Of a stretch of 64,000 bases of DNA, positions 16,096-24,850 are shown one piece after another. The notes beneath the pieces were generated by a model. It searched no databases. It was not told the DNA's origin and worked only from the letters and a program-made list of their open reading frames with translations. The stretch comes from Melittangium boletus DSM 14713 (lineage in GTDB: Bacteria > Myxococcota > Myxococcia > Myxococcales > Myxococcaceae), in NCBI RefSeq assembly GCF_002305855.1, contig NZ_CP022163.1, positions 8,871,765 through 8,935,764 of the forward strand. The letters run 5' to 3'. A program made the position numbers and the translations under genes. Position 1 is the stretch's first letter; every line of letters begins with the position of its first letter.

Positions 16096-17115
16096 TCAGA
16101 AGGTGAGCATCCGGAAGAACTCGCCCGCCATGCGTCGGCCATGCCGCGCGAGATTCGACTCCGTACCCGAGAGAATCTCGTATTTGAAACCTCCCGGGGC
16201 TTCCACATCCACTCCCTTGTTCCGGCTGAAGTTGTAGAGGTGCTTGAACTGACGGCTGACCTCGTTCTCCACGTAGCGCCCCCGGGCCTCGCGCTCCAAC
16301 AGCCGCGCCAACCAGTATTCGCTGAGGCCCAGGTAGCCCATCAGGATGAGGGTGGGGCTGGCGGCCACGGCCTTGGTGGTTGGCTCGGGCACCACCCACA
16401 TCATGCAGTAGAGGGCCACCGTCCAGACGACCAGCGAGACGAGCGCCTGCACGTCCAGCAGCTCGCGTCCCAGGGCCGCGCGCGTCTCGTCGAGCACGGT
16501 GCCCAAGGCCAGGGCCAGGGCCAACGTGCGCCGGTCATCCGTGCGCAGGAAAGACCCGTCGTCCAGCAGGCCCAGGCAGTCGCCGCCGCCCTGGTGCACA
16601 CACCACTGGAGGTACTTCTCCCTCAAGGCTTCATCCGCCACGGGGGTGAGGCGAACCGGGCCGTCCTGCTGCTCCGGCACGAGGGTGAAGCCCTCGCCTC
16701 GATACGACTCCAGATTCCAATCTCCCGTGCTCGCGACCGTCTCAATGTCTTGTGGCTGCTGCCGCGAAATGCTCAGCAGCTCGTGGGCGGCCTCCTTTGG
16801 AGTCCTCCGCGCCAGCCGCACATCGAGCGAGAGGCGCAGGAAGGCCCGCTGGAACTCGGCCTTTTTGATGGGCACCGGCCGGGTGGCGACGGCGCCGGGC
16901 TCCATGAACTCCACGACGTACACGGTGGCAGCCACACGCGCATTCGATACCGGTGGGGGCGTGAGTGAGTTGTCGCGGTGGCCCGCGAGGAAGCTTCCCC
17001 GTGAGGTACCCGTGGCGCACGCGGACTGCAGGAAGAGGACAATAAGGACCCAAGCTCCGAGGAAGGGGCCCAACCGCACACCTATAGGGTGAGCATCACG
17101 AAGACGGGGGGACAT
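16096..17115 (-). CDS. SitA-like lipoprotein polymorphic toxin
   Basis: 339 residues from ATG 17115, preferred over an ATG six codons upstream because GGAGGT lies six bases before it. N-terminal signal ends in LQSAC (Cys33 lipidated). The central section (QWCVHQGGGDCLGLLDDGSF, TVLDETRAALGRELLDVQAL, then VVWTVALYCMMWVVPEPTTK) is a strongly conserved carrier region that I recognise from myxobacterial SitA5-type toxins, which are delivered between kin cells by TraA/TraB outer-membrane exchange. The last ~60 residues (FKYEILSGTESNLARHGRRM) are the short variable toxin end; its activity is unknown. Immunity gene follows immediately. Confidence 0.7.
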   Translation of the reverse strand: MSPRLRDAHPIGVRLGPFLGAWVLIVLFLQSACATGTSRGSFLAGHRDNSLTPPPVSNARVAATVYVVEFMEPGAVATRPVPIKKAEFQRAFLRLSLDVRLARRTPKEAAHELLSISRQQPQDIETVASTGDWNLESYRGEGFTLVPEQQDGPVRLTPVADEALREKYLQWCVHQGGGDCLGLLDDGSFLRTDDRRTLALALALGTVLDETRAALGRELLDVQALVSLVVWTVALYCMMWVVPEPTTKAVAASPTLILMGYLGLSEYWLARLLEREARGRYVENEVSRQFKHLYNFSRNKGVDVEAPGGFKYEILSGTESNLARHGRRMAGEFFRMLTF

Positions 17116-17172
17116 GGCGCACCTCCACTCCATACACCTGACGCAGCAAGGCGAACCACCCGGGACATTCCC

Positions 17173-20100
17173 TCACCCCGTCAGGGAGTCGCGACGGCGG
17201 CGCGCCGCCACCCAGGACAGCAGGAGCAAGGCCGCCCCGCCGAGCCCATCCGACGCCGCCGCCCCACACCCGCATCCACCGGTCGGCAAAGGCTCCGCTC
17301 GCGGCTCGGGGAGTGGTTCCGGAAGGGGCTCCGGCAAAGGCTCGGGAAGAGGCTCCGGGCTGTCTCGCGTCACGCGCACCCGGAAGGCGCAGGTGGTGCT
17401 GTTACCGGCGGCGTCCGTGGCGGTGGCCGTCACCTGGGTGTCGCCCAGGGGGAAGTGCCCACCCGAGGGCGCGCTGAGCTCGACCCCGGGCGTGGACACC
17501 GCGTCCTCGGCCGTGGGCGCTGGGTACTCCACGACGCCGCCTTCGTCGGAGGCCGTCGTCACCGAGACATCGGCCGGACACACGAGCGAGGGAGCGGTGG
17601 TGTCCCGCACGGTCACGTCGAAGGAGCAGGACGCGGCATTGCCCGCCTCGTCCGTGGCGGACACGGTGACGGAGGTGGTGCCCAGGGGAAAGAGGCTGCC
17701 CGGCGCGTGGGTGGAGGACACCGAGGGCGCGGACACGGCATCCCGGGGAGGCGGCAGGGAGAAGACGACCGGAGCCCCGGAGGGTCCCTGGGCCTCGACG
17801 ACGAACGGACCCGGACACCCCACCTCGGGCGCCACGGAGTCGTGCACGGTGACCCCGAAGTCACAGGACACCGAACGGCCCAGGCCATCCGTCGCGGTGA
17901 CGGTGACCGGGGTGGTGCCCAGGACGAACCGCGTGCCCGAGTCCTGGCTGTAGCCGAGCGTCAGGGGCTCGGCGCCGGTGGCGGTCGCGGGCGGGTAGCT
18001 CACGAGGGCACCCGAGGCATCGGTGGCCTCGGCCTCCATTGCCTCCGGGCACGTCACCTGGGGCGCGGGGGGCAGGCGCACGGTGACGGAGAAGCCACAC
18101 GCCGCGGCATTGCCCGCTTCGTCCCTGGCCTGGACGGTGACGAGCGTGGTGCCCAGATCGAAGTGCGAGCCGGAGGCCTTGCTGTAGGCGAACGAGAGGG
18201 ACGACGACACGGCGTCCGTCGCGGAGGCCAACGGGTAGCTCACGGTGGCCCCCGAGGTGCTGGTGGCCTCCACCTGGAGGTTCGCGGGACAAAGCAGCGT
18301 GGGCGCGGTGGTGTCGCTCACGGTGACGGAGAAGCCACACGACGCGGCATTGCCCGCCTCATCCGTGGCCTGGACGGAGACGGGCGTGGTGCCCATGGCG
18401 AAGTGCGAGCCAGACACGGGGCTGGCGTCGACCGTGACGGACGACACGGCGTCCGACACGGTGACGGGCGGATAGTTCACGGTGGCCCCCGTGGCCTCCG
18501 TGGCCTCCGCTCGCAAGGGGGCGGGACAGCTCAACGTGGGCGCGGTGGTGTCGCTCACGGTGACGTCGAAGGAGCAGGACGCCGCGCCGCCCGCGCTGTC
18601 GGAGACGGTGGCGGTGACGGACGTGGTGCCCAGGGAAAACCGCGTCCCCGCCTCCTGGCTGTAGCCGAGCGTCAGGGGCGGAGTCCCTCCCGTGGCGGTC
18701 GCGGGCGGGTAGTTCACGGTGGCCCCCGTGGCGGCGGTGGCCTCGGCCTGGAGCGTCGCCGGGCAGCTCACCCGCAAGGGGATGAAACACGTGCCCGAGC
18801 CACACGTCCCCCCCGCGCACGCGCTGTTACAACACACCCCGTCGACGCAGTAGCCACTCGTGCAGGCCGCGTTGCTCGCGCACTTCGCGCCGTTCACCGG
18901 GTCCGACACCAGCCGCATCCTGCCGCGAAGCTGGCCGGACGCCGTGTCATACGACTCGTACGCGACCAGGAACCGGCCCTGCCCCCACGAGGCGATCGCC
19001 GGAGGCGCCGCGTTCACATAGGACGCGGTCATCGTGTCGATGAGGAGGGCCGTCGTATCCAACCGGCTCCCATCCGGCTTGAAGCGAATGCCCTCGAGCC
19101 GGTTGACGGATCCAACGGACTCCCAATACGCCAGCAGGTAGTACTGGCCGTCGAAGCCCAGGCCGGGAAAATTCTGGAAGGAGCTGGTGCCCGAGAACAG
19201 GACGAGCCCCGCCGCATCGAGTACCCCGCCATCCGATGCCCTCACCCGCGTCCCCCGGAGATCCGGCTCCCCGCTGAAGCGCTTGGTCTTCCACACCGTC
19301 AGGAAGTTCGTCCCGTCGAACGCCACACGAGGGGCCAGCTGGGCCACCGAGGGCGTGCTGATGAAGGGCGTGCTCCCGCTGTCGAGCACCCCGCCATCCG
19401 ACGCCCTCACGCGCGCCCCATGGATGTTGGAGATGAAATAGGGGTTGCGGCTGTCCTCCCATATCACCAGGAAGACGCCGCCGCCGAAGGCCACGTCGAG
19501 GTGCCATTGCGCACGGACCGCGCTCGACACGACCAGCCCGTCCGGATCCAGGATGACTCCGTCCGAGGCACGGATGCGCGCGCCATGCACGTCCACGGAG
19601 TTGCCCGAGTCCACGGCGTTGCGCGAGTCCTCCCACGCCACGAAGTAGGTTCCCTCGCCAAAGGCCACCCTCGGCCGGGCCTGATCCCTCGGCGCGGCGG
19701 CCAGGACGAATCCCTGGGGATCGCTCACCCCTCCATCCGACCCCCGTACCCACGCGCCCCGGACGTCCAGGCCCGAGGTCGTGCTGTTCCGGGCGTCATC
19801 CCACACCACGAGGAACCGGCTCCCATCGGACGCCACGGAGGGAGAGGTCTGGGCCCCCGCTCCCTGGCCGATGGGAATGCCCAGGGGATCGAGCACCACG
19901 CCATCCGAGGCCCGCACCCGAACGCCGTAGATGTCGAAGGTGCCCTCGCGATCGCGGGAGTCGTTCCACACCACGAGGTAGACATCCCCGCCCTGGGCCA
20001 CGGCGGGCGCCTTGACCTGGTTCAACAGGGTCGTCACCAGGAACGGAGGCGTGTCGAGCGGGGTCAGATCCGAGGCCCGCACGCGCGTGGCGTAGAAGCT

Positions 20101-21951
20101 GTTGCGGTTGTTGCGGACATCCCGCCAGAGCACCAGGAAGTTCGTTCCATCGAACGCCACCGCGGGTGACAGGGTGGCCGTCGTGCTCACCTCGGAGAGG
20201 GGCTGGGAGGCCGTGTCGAGCACCACGCCGTCCGTGCCAACGCGAACCCCCTGGAGGGTCCGGGTCGTACCGGCCGGCTCCGTGAGGTGTTCCCAGAGCA
20301 CCAGGAAGCGGCTCCCATCGGAGCCCAGGGCGAAGTTGCCTCCGTAGAGCCGGTTCGCGGGAGCGGTCGCGATGGGAATTCCCGAGGCGTCGAGCACCGC
20401 GCCATCCGAGGCACGAACGCGTGTGCCGTAGAGCTCCGACACGGAGGCGTCGACCCGCCGGTCATCCCACACCACGAGGAAGTGGCCCCCGGCGAAGGAG
20501 ACGGCTGGGTAGGCCTGCGCCCCCGGACCCTTGGAGAGCTCCAGGATGCTGCCGAGCTTCGCCCCACTCGAGGCCTGGACCCGGACGCCCTGGATGTCAT
20601 GCCCGGTCACGCTGTCCGCGACGGTCCAGGCCAGCAGGACGGTGCTCCCGTCGGTGGCGAGGGAGGGCCAGTACACCGTGCCGGGGGCGAGGAGGATGCC
20701 CGAGCTGTCATACACCGAGCCCGAGGTGCTCACCCGCGCGCCGTAGAGGCCAGGGGCACTGGAGCGCGCGTCCTTCCAGGCGACGAAGTAGTAGCTGCCC
20801 GCGTAGGCGACCATGGGCTCGGACTGATCGGAGCTGGCGACGGTGGAGATGCGGATGGGCGTGGTGTCGATCGCCTTTCCCGTCGAGCCCTTCACTCGCG
20901 AGCCATAGATGTCATAGCCCTGGGCCGAGCTGACATAGGTCTGCCAGACCACCAGGAAGTCGGTCCCGTTGGAGGTCACGGAGGGAGCGGACTGCGCCGT
21001 CGTGCCGGTCGCCAGGGTGATGCCGTTGACGTCGAGGACCTCTCCCGTCGAGGCCCGCACGCGCGTGCCCTGGACGGTATAGCTGCTGGAGTAGCTGTTC
21101 TCCCACACCACCAGGTAGAGGCCGCCCGCGTAGGCGATCTCGGGCCGGTACAGGCTGCTGCTGGTGGGCGCGGGCACGGGATTGCCCGGGCCGATCTCCG
21201 GGGAGATGACCGGATCGAGCACCGCGGGCCAGGCCGAGTCCTCCAGCACCGCCTCCGGCACGCGCATCACCAGGGCATCGCCCTCGCGCACGGGCTCCAC
21301 GGCGGTGCGCACGCCGCGAGCATCCACCCACGTGGCCTTGCCATAGCGCACCCCCAACCCCGAGCGGCGATCCACGAAGTGGTGCCCCTGCTCCGTGGGG
21401 CCCACGTACTCGAGGCCCGAGACCTCCACCCGCACCTCGAGCGCGCCGCTCCCCGAGGGCTTCGAGGCCAGTTCCCAGCGCTGCTCCAGGCCCTCCTCGC
21501 CGTTGTGCAGCACCTCCACCACCGGCCCCCGGCGCAAGGCCAGCGCGCCGTCCTCGCGCACCGACACCCGCGCCGCCTCGGCGGACAGCGGCTGGCCGCC
21601 CCGTGAAACCGACGTGGTCCGCACCCGCAGGGGCTCACCCACGACGGAGGACAGGGGCCGTGCGCTCCGGGCCTCGGGCCAGTGCCGCGGCGAGAAACGG
21701 ACGGTCCCGTCCTCGCCCACACGGACAGCGTAGGTCTCCTGGCCGCCCGTGAAGCCGCCCTCCCCGGCCCGGAAGGCCTGGTTCACGCGGCGGATGATCG
21801 CTGGGAGATCCAACGGGGGCGAGACGTTGGCGGAGACAGGCTCCTCGGGGGGAGCCTCTTGGGGAAGCTCCGTGGGAGCGCAGGCGGAAACGAGCAACGC
21901 CACGCAGCCGAGCACGGTGGCGAGAGGAAACTTCACGGGGTGATGGCTCAT
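17173..21951 (-). CDS. Giant HYR-repeat lipoprotein with MYXO-CTERM-like tail
   Basis: 1,592 residues from ATG 21951, giving a lipoprotein signal (LGCVALLVSAC). After a ~230-residue beta region come about fourteen repeats built on FLVVWxDxRN...YGxRVRASDGxxLD, probably beta-propeller blades. A Cys cluster follows (CASNAACTSGYCVDGVCCNS), then six HYR domains, each starting C-P-x-x-x-x-x-E-A and ending in C-x-F-x-V-x-V. A (PEPL)n linker leads to CGCGAAASDG, a Leu/Ala membrane helix and an Arg cluster: the sorting tail (MYXO-CTERM) processed by myxosortase. Surface adhesin or scaffold is likely. Having both a lipobox and the tail is unusual. Confidence 0.85.
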   Translation of the reverse strand: MSHHPVKFPLATVLGCVALLVSACAPTELPQEAPPEEPVSANVSPPLDLPAIIRRVNQAFRAGEGGFTGGQETYAVRVGEDGTVRFSPRHWPEARSARPLSSVVGEPLRVRTTSVSRGGQPLSAEAARVSVREDGALALRRGPVVEVLHNGEEGLEQRWELASKPSGSGALEVRVEVSGLEYVGPTEQGHHFVDRRSGLGVRYGKATWVDARGVRTAVEPVREGDALVMRVPEAVLEDSAWPAVLDPVISPEIGPGNPVPAPTSSSLYRPEIAYAGGLYLVVWENSYSSSYTVQGTRVRASTGEVLDVNGITLATGTTAQSAPSVTSNGTDFLVVWQTYVSSAQGYDIYGSRVKGSTGKAIDTTPIRISTVASSDQSEPMVAYAGSYYFVAWKDARSSAPGLYGARVSTSGSVYDSSGILLAPGTVYWPSLATDGSTVLLAWTVADSVTGHDIQGVRVQASSGAKLGSILELSKGPGAQAYPAVSFAGGHFLVVWDDRRVDASVSELYGTRVRASDGAVLDASGIPIATAPANRLYGGNFALGSDGSRFLVLWEHLTEPAGTTRTLQGVRVGTDGVVLDTASQPLSEVSTTATLSPAVAFDGTNFLVLWRDVRNNRNSFYATRVRASDLTPLDTPPFLVTTLLNQVKAPAVAQGGDVYLVVWNDSRDREGTFDIYGVRVRASDGVVLDPLGIPIGQGAGAQTSPSVASDGSRFLVVWDDARNSTTSGLDVRGAWVRGSDGGVSDPQGFVLAAAPRDQARPRVAFGEGTYFVAWEDSRNAVDSGNSVDVHGARIRASDGVILDPDGLVVSSAVRAQWHLDVAFGGGVFLVIWEDSRNPYFISNIHGARVRASDGGVLDSGSTPFISTPSVAQLAPRVAFDGTNFLTVWKTKRFSGEPDLRGTRVRASDGGVLDAAGLVLFSGTSSFQNFPGLGFDGQYYLLAYWESVGSVNRLEGIRFKPDGSRLDTTALLIDTMTASYVNAAPPAIASWGQGRFLVAYESYDTASGQLRGRMRLVSDPVNGAKCASNAACTSGYCVDGVCCNSACAGGTCGSGTCFIPLRVSCPATLQAEATAATGATVNYPPATATGGTPPLTLGYSQEAGTRFSLGTTSVTATVSDSAGGAASCSFDVTVSDTTAPTLSCPAPLRAEATEATGATVNYPPVTVSDAVSSVTVDASPVSGSHFAMGTTPVSVQATDEAGNAASCGFSVTVSDTTAPTLLCPANLQVEATSTSGATVSYPLASATDAVSSSLSFAYSKASGSHFDLGTTLVTVQARDEAGNAAACGFSVTVRLPPAPQVTCPEAMEAEATDASGALVSYPPATATGAEPLTLGYSQDSGTRFVLGTTPVTVTATDGLGRSVSCDFGVTVHDSVAPEVGCPGPFVVEAQGPSGAPVVFSLPPPRDAVSAPSVSSTHAPGSLFPLGTTSVTVSATDEAGNAASCSFDVTVRDTTAPSLVCPADVSVTTASDEGGVVEYPAPTAEDAVSTPGVELSAPSGGHFPLGDTQVTATATDAAGNSTTCAFRVRVTRDSPEPLPEPLPEPLPEPLPEPRAEPLPTGGCGCGAAASDGLGGAALLLLSWVAARRRRDSLTG
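17303..17353 (-). repeat. Pro-Glu (PEPL)n linker repeat
   Basis: Imperfect tandem 12-base units encode PEPL five or more times between the last HYR domain and the C-terminal sorting tail of the giant lipoprotein. Such rigid linkers hold surface domains away from the membrane. Confidence 0.6.
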
Positions 21952-21958
21952 GGGGAGG

Positions 21959-21982
21959 TGTCCGGGGGAACGCCGCCGGACA
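21959..21982 (-). terminator. Weak hairpin after the acyl-CoA ligase gene
   Basis: TGTCCGG and CCGGACA form a 7-bp stem with a ten-base loop between the end of the ligase gene (22027) and the start of the HYR lipoprotein. There is no U-tract, so it is only a weak candidate. Confidence 0.25.
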
Positions 21983-22026
21983 GCCTCCATCCTACGCCAA
22001 CGGACCGACGCGCAACGAGGGGGGGC

Positions 22027-24753
22027 TCAGTCCAGCACCTTGACGGCCTTCACCATGTCCTCGCCCAGCTCGCCCGGATGGATGCGGAAGCCGAGCTTGC
22101 GGCAGACGTGCTGCATGGCGCCGTTGTGCGAGAGGATGTCCGCCACGATGCAGCGCAGGCCCCAGTCCTGGCCCACCTTCACCAGCCGTCCCAGCATCTC
22201 CGTGCCCAGGCCCTGGCGCTGCACCGTGTCGCTGATGAGCATGGCGAACTCCGCGTCCTCGGTGCCCGGCAGGCGCGTGAGCCGCCCCACCCCGAGCACC
22301 GAGCCATCCGCGCGCGTCGCCAGGAGCGCCATCTCGCGCGCGTAGTCGATGAAGCAGATGCGCGCCAGCCGCTCGTGCGCCACGCGCTGGTCCAACTTCA
22401 TCATCCCCGCGTAGCGCAGGAACACGGACTGCTCGGAGAGCGTCTTGTGGAAGTCCACCATCCTCGGCTCGTCCTCGGGCCGGATGGGGCGGATGAAGAG
22501 CTCTTCCCCGTCCCGGGCCCGCCACCGGTCCACGTATTGCTGCGGGTACGGGAGGATGGCCAGCCGCGGCAGCTCCGCCTCCGTCACCTCGGGGCCGTGC
22601 AACACCACGCGCGCGTCCAGCGCCACCAGCCGCTCGTCCGACGCGAGCAGGGGGTTGATGTCCACCTCCTTGATGAAGCGCTGCTCCACCACCAGCTGGC
22701 TGAAGCGCACGAGCAGCTTCTGCAGCTCCCCCAGGTCCACCGGCTTGCGTCCGCGCACGCCGCGCAGGGCCTCGTGGATGCGCGTCTGCTCCATCATCCG
22801 CCGCGCGAGCGTGGTGTTGAGCGGCGGCAGCGCCAGCGCCCTGTCCTTGAACACCTCCACCAGGACGCCTCCGGCGCCAAACAGCAGCACCGGGCCGAAT
22901 TGCGCGTCCAGACTGCTGCCGAGGATGAGCTCATACCCCTCCAGCTTCACCATGGGCTGGACCGTCACGCCCTGGAAGGCATTCGCCTGGCCCAGCTCCT
23001 CCAGCCGCTGGCGGATGCCCTCGAAGGCCGCGCGCACCGCCGCCTCCGTCCTCAAGTCCAGACGCACCCCGCCCACGTCCGTCTTGTGGGTGATGACATG
23101 GGAGTGCAGCTTGAGCACCACGGGGAGGCCCAGCTCCCGGGCCTCGCGCACCGCCTCGTCGGCGCTCGTCGCCAGCCGCGTCTCCACCGTGGGAATCCCA
23201 TACGCCGCGAGCAGCCGCTTGGACTCGTGCTCCGTGAGCAGCGTGCGGCCCTCGCGCCGGGCCTCGCGGATGAGCGTGCCGGCCTCCTCGCGCCGCTCGG
23301 GCTCCTCCGTCAGCACGGGCGTCTCGTACAGCGCCGCCACGTTGTAGCTGTAGCGCCACATGTAATTGAAGATGCGCGCGGCCGTGTCCGGGTAGCCGAA
23401 CGTCGGAATGCCCGCGTCGTTGAGGATGCGCTCGCCCGCCGCCACCTCCGAGCCCCCCATCCAGCTCGCGATGACGGGTTTGCCCAGCTTCGCGTAGGGC
23501 TTGAGCCGGTCGGCCGTCTGCGTGGGCTCGGTCATGTCCTGGGGCGTGAGGATGACGAGCAGGCCGTCGCTGTTCTCGTCCGCGCCCGCCACCTGGAGCG
23601 CCCGCGCGTAGCGCTCGGGGTCCGCGTCGCCCAGGATGTCCACGGGGTTGGAATGGCTCCACGCGGCGGGGAGGAAGGTGTCGAGCTGGGCGCGCGTGGA
23701 GTCCGACAGGCGCGCCAGCTCCCCGCCCCCCGTCACCAGCGCGTCCGTGGCGAGCACGCCCGGGCCACCCGCGTTGGTGAGCACCGTGAGGCGCCGGCCC
23801 TCGGGACGGGGCTGCCGGGCGAGCACTTCCGCCATGTAGAAGAGGTCCGCGATGGAGTCCACGCGCAGCACGCCCGCGCGCCGGAAGGCCGCGCTGAGCA
23901 CTTCATCGCTGCCCGCGAGCGAGCCCGTGTGCGAGGCCGCCGCCGCCGCCGCCTGCGCCGTACGCCCCGCCTTGATGACGATGATGGGCTTGTGCTGCGC
24001 CACCTCGCGCGCCGCGGACAGGAACGCCCGCGCGTCGCCAATGGTCTCCATATAAAGGAGGATGCTGCGCGTGCGCGGATCGTTCCCCAGGTAGTCGATG
24101 AGATCGCCCCACCCCACGTCCATCATCGAGCCCAGGGACACGATGGTGCTGAAGCCCACGCCCTCGCGCATGCTCCAGTCGAGGATGGCGGTGAGCAGCG
24201 CGCCACTCTGGCTGACGAAGGCCACGTTGCCCGTGCGCGCCATGGAGCCCGCGAAGGTGGCGTTGAGCCCCGTGGGCGGCCGCATCACGCCCAGGCAGTT
24301 GGGGCCGATGACGCGGATGCGCGCCTCGCGGGCGATCTTCATCACCTCGCGCTCCAGCAGTGCGCCCTCCTCGCCCACCTCCTTGAAGCCCGCGGAGATG
24401 ATGATGACGTTCTTCACCCCCACCTCGGCGCACTCGCGCATCACCTCGGGCACCGTGACCGCGGGCGTCGCGACGACGACCAGCTCCACGGGCTCGGGCA
24501 GCGCGCGCAGGGAGGGCCACGCCCGGATGCCCAGCACGTTCGGGCGCTTGGGATTGATGGGATAGACGGTGCCGCCAAAGGGGCTGCTGATGAGGTTCCA
24601 GAGCAGCGTGCGGCCCACGCTCCCCGGCCGCTCGCTGGCCCCCACCACCGCCACGCTGCGCGGCGCGAACAGGGCTTCCAGGGGATGGCGGCCTTGGAGG
24701 TGCAGCAGGTCGTACGACGGATCGTTGGGCGACGGACGAGAGGGCTGTGCCAT
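22027..24753 (-). CDS. NDP-forming acyl-CoA synthetase fused to GNAT acetyltransferase (Pat-like)
   Basis: 908 residues from ATG 24753 (MAQPSR); an upstream frame start lacks support. Order: CoA-binding Rossmann domain (LFAPRSVAVVGASERPGSVG), succinyl-CoA-ligase-like domain with catalytic-His region, ATP-grasp domain (~residues 480-720; KLHSHVITHKTDVGGVRLDL), and a C-terminal GNAT domain (~740-908; QRQGLGTEMLGRLV is the acetyl-CoA binding loop). This architecture is that of Pat/PatZ protein lysine acetyltransferases, which acetylate and silence acyl-CoA synthetases in response to energy state. In many Pat enzymes the synthetase half is inactive; here the domains look complete. Confidence 0.85.
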   Translation of the reverse strand: MAQPSRPSPNDPSYDLLHLQGRHPLEALFAPRSVAVVGASERPGSVGRTLLWNLISSPFGGTVYPINPKRPNVLGIRAWPSLRALPEPVELVVVATPAVTVPEVMRECAEVGVKNVIIISAGFKEVGEEGALLEREVMKIAREARIRVIGPNCLGVMRPPTGLNATFAGSMARTGNVAFVSQSGALLTAILDWSMREGVGFSTIVSLGSMMDVGWGDLIDYLGNDPRTRSILLYMETIGDARAFLSAAREVAQHKPIIVIKAGRTAQAAAAAASHTGSLAGSDEVLSAAFRRAGVLRVDSIADLFYMAEVLARQPRPEGRRLTVLTNAGGPGVLATDALVTGGGELARLSDSTRAQLDTFLPAAWSHSNPVDILGDADPERYARALQVAGADENSDGLLVILTPQDMTEPTQTADRLKPYAKLGKPVIASWMGGSEVAAGERILNDAGIPTFGYPDTAARIFNYMWRYSYNVAALYETPVLTEEPERREEAGTLIREARREGRTLLTEHESKRLLAAYGIPTVETRLATSADEAVREARELGLPVVLKLHSHVITHKTDVGGVRLDLRTEAAVRAAFEGIRQRLEELGQANAFQGVTVQPMVKLEGYELILGSSLDAQFGPVLLFGAGGVLVEVFKDRALALPPLNTTLARRMMEQTRIHEALRGVRGRKPVDLGELQKLLVRFSQLVVEQRFIKEVDINPLLASDERLVALDARVVLHGPEVTEAELPRLAILPYPQQYVDRWRARDGEELFIRPIRPEDEPRMVDFHKTLSEQSVFLRYAGMMKLDQRVAHERLARICFIDYAREMALLATRADGSVLGVGRLTRLPGTEDAEFAMLISDTVQRQGLGTEMLGRLVKVGQDWGLRCIVADILSHNGAMQHVCRKLGFRIHPGELGEDMVKAVKVLD

Positions 24754-24850
24754 GACCCCGTTCTCGTCCGGCCCGCCCGCCCGATTCAACCCTCCATCGG
24801 AGAGACCCGCCCAAGCCGTCACATGGCGGGCAGTAGCGGGAATGAACGAC

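Noticed and set aside
17089..20169. Plus-strand open frame of 1,026 codons opposite the giant HYR gene
   Set aside because: It is an antisense shadow produced by strong GC3 bias: composition is Arg/Gly/His-rich without domains, and the minus strand has clear HYR and propeller repeats.
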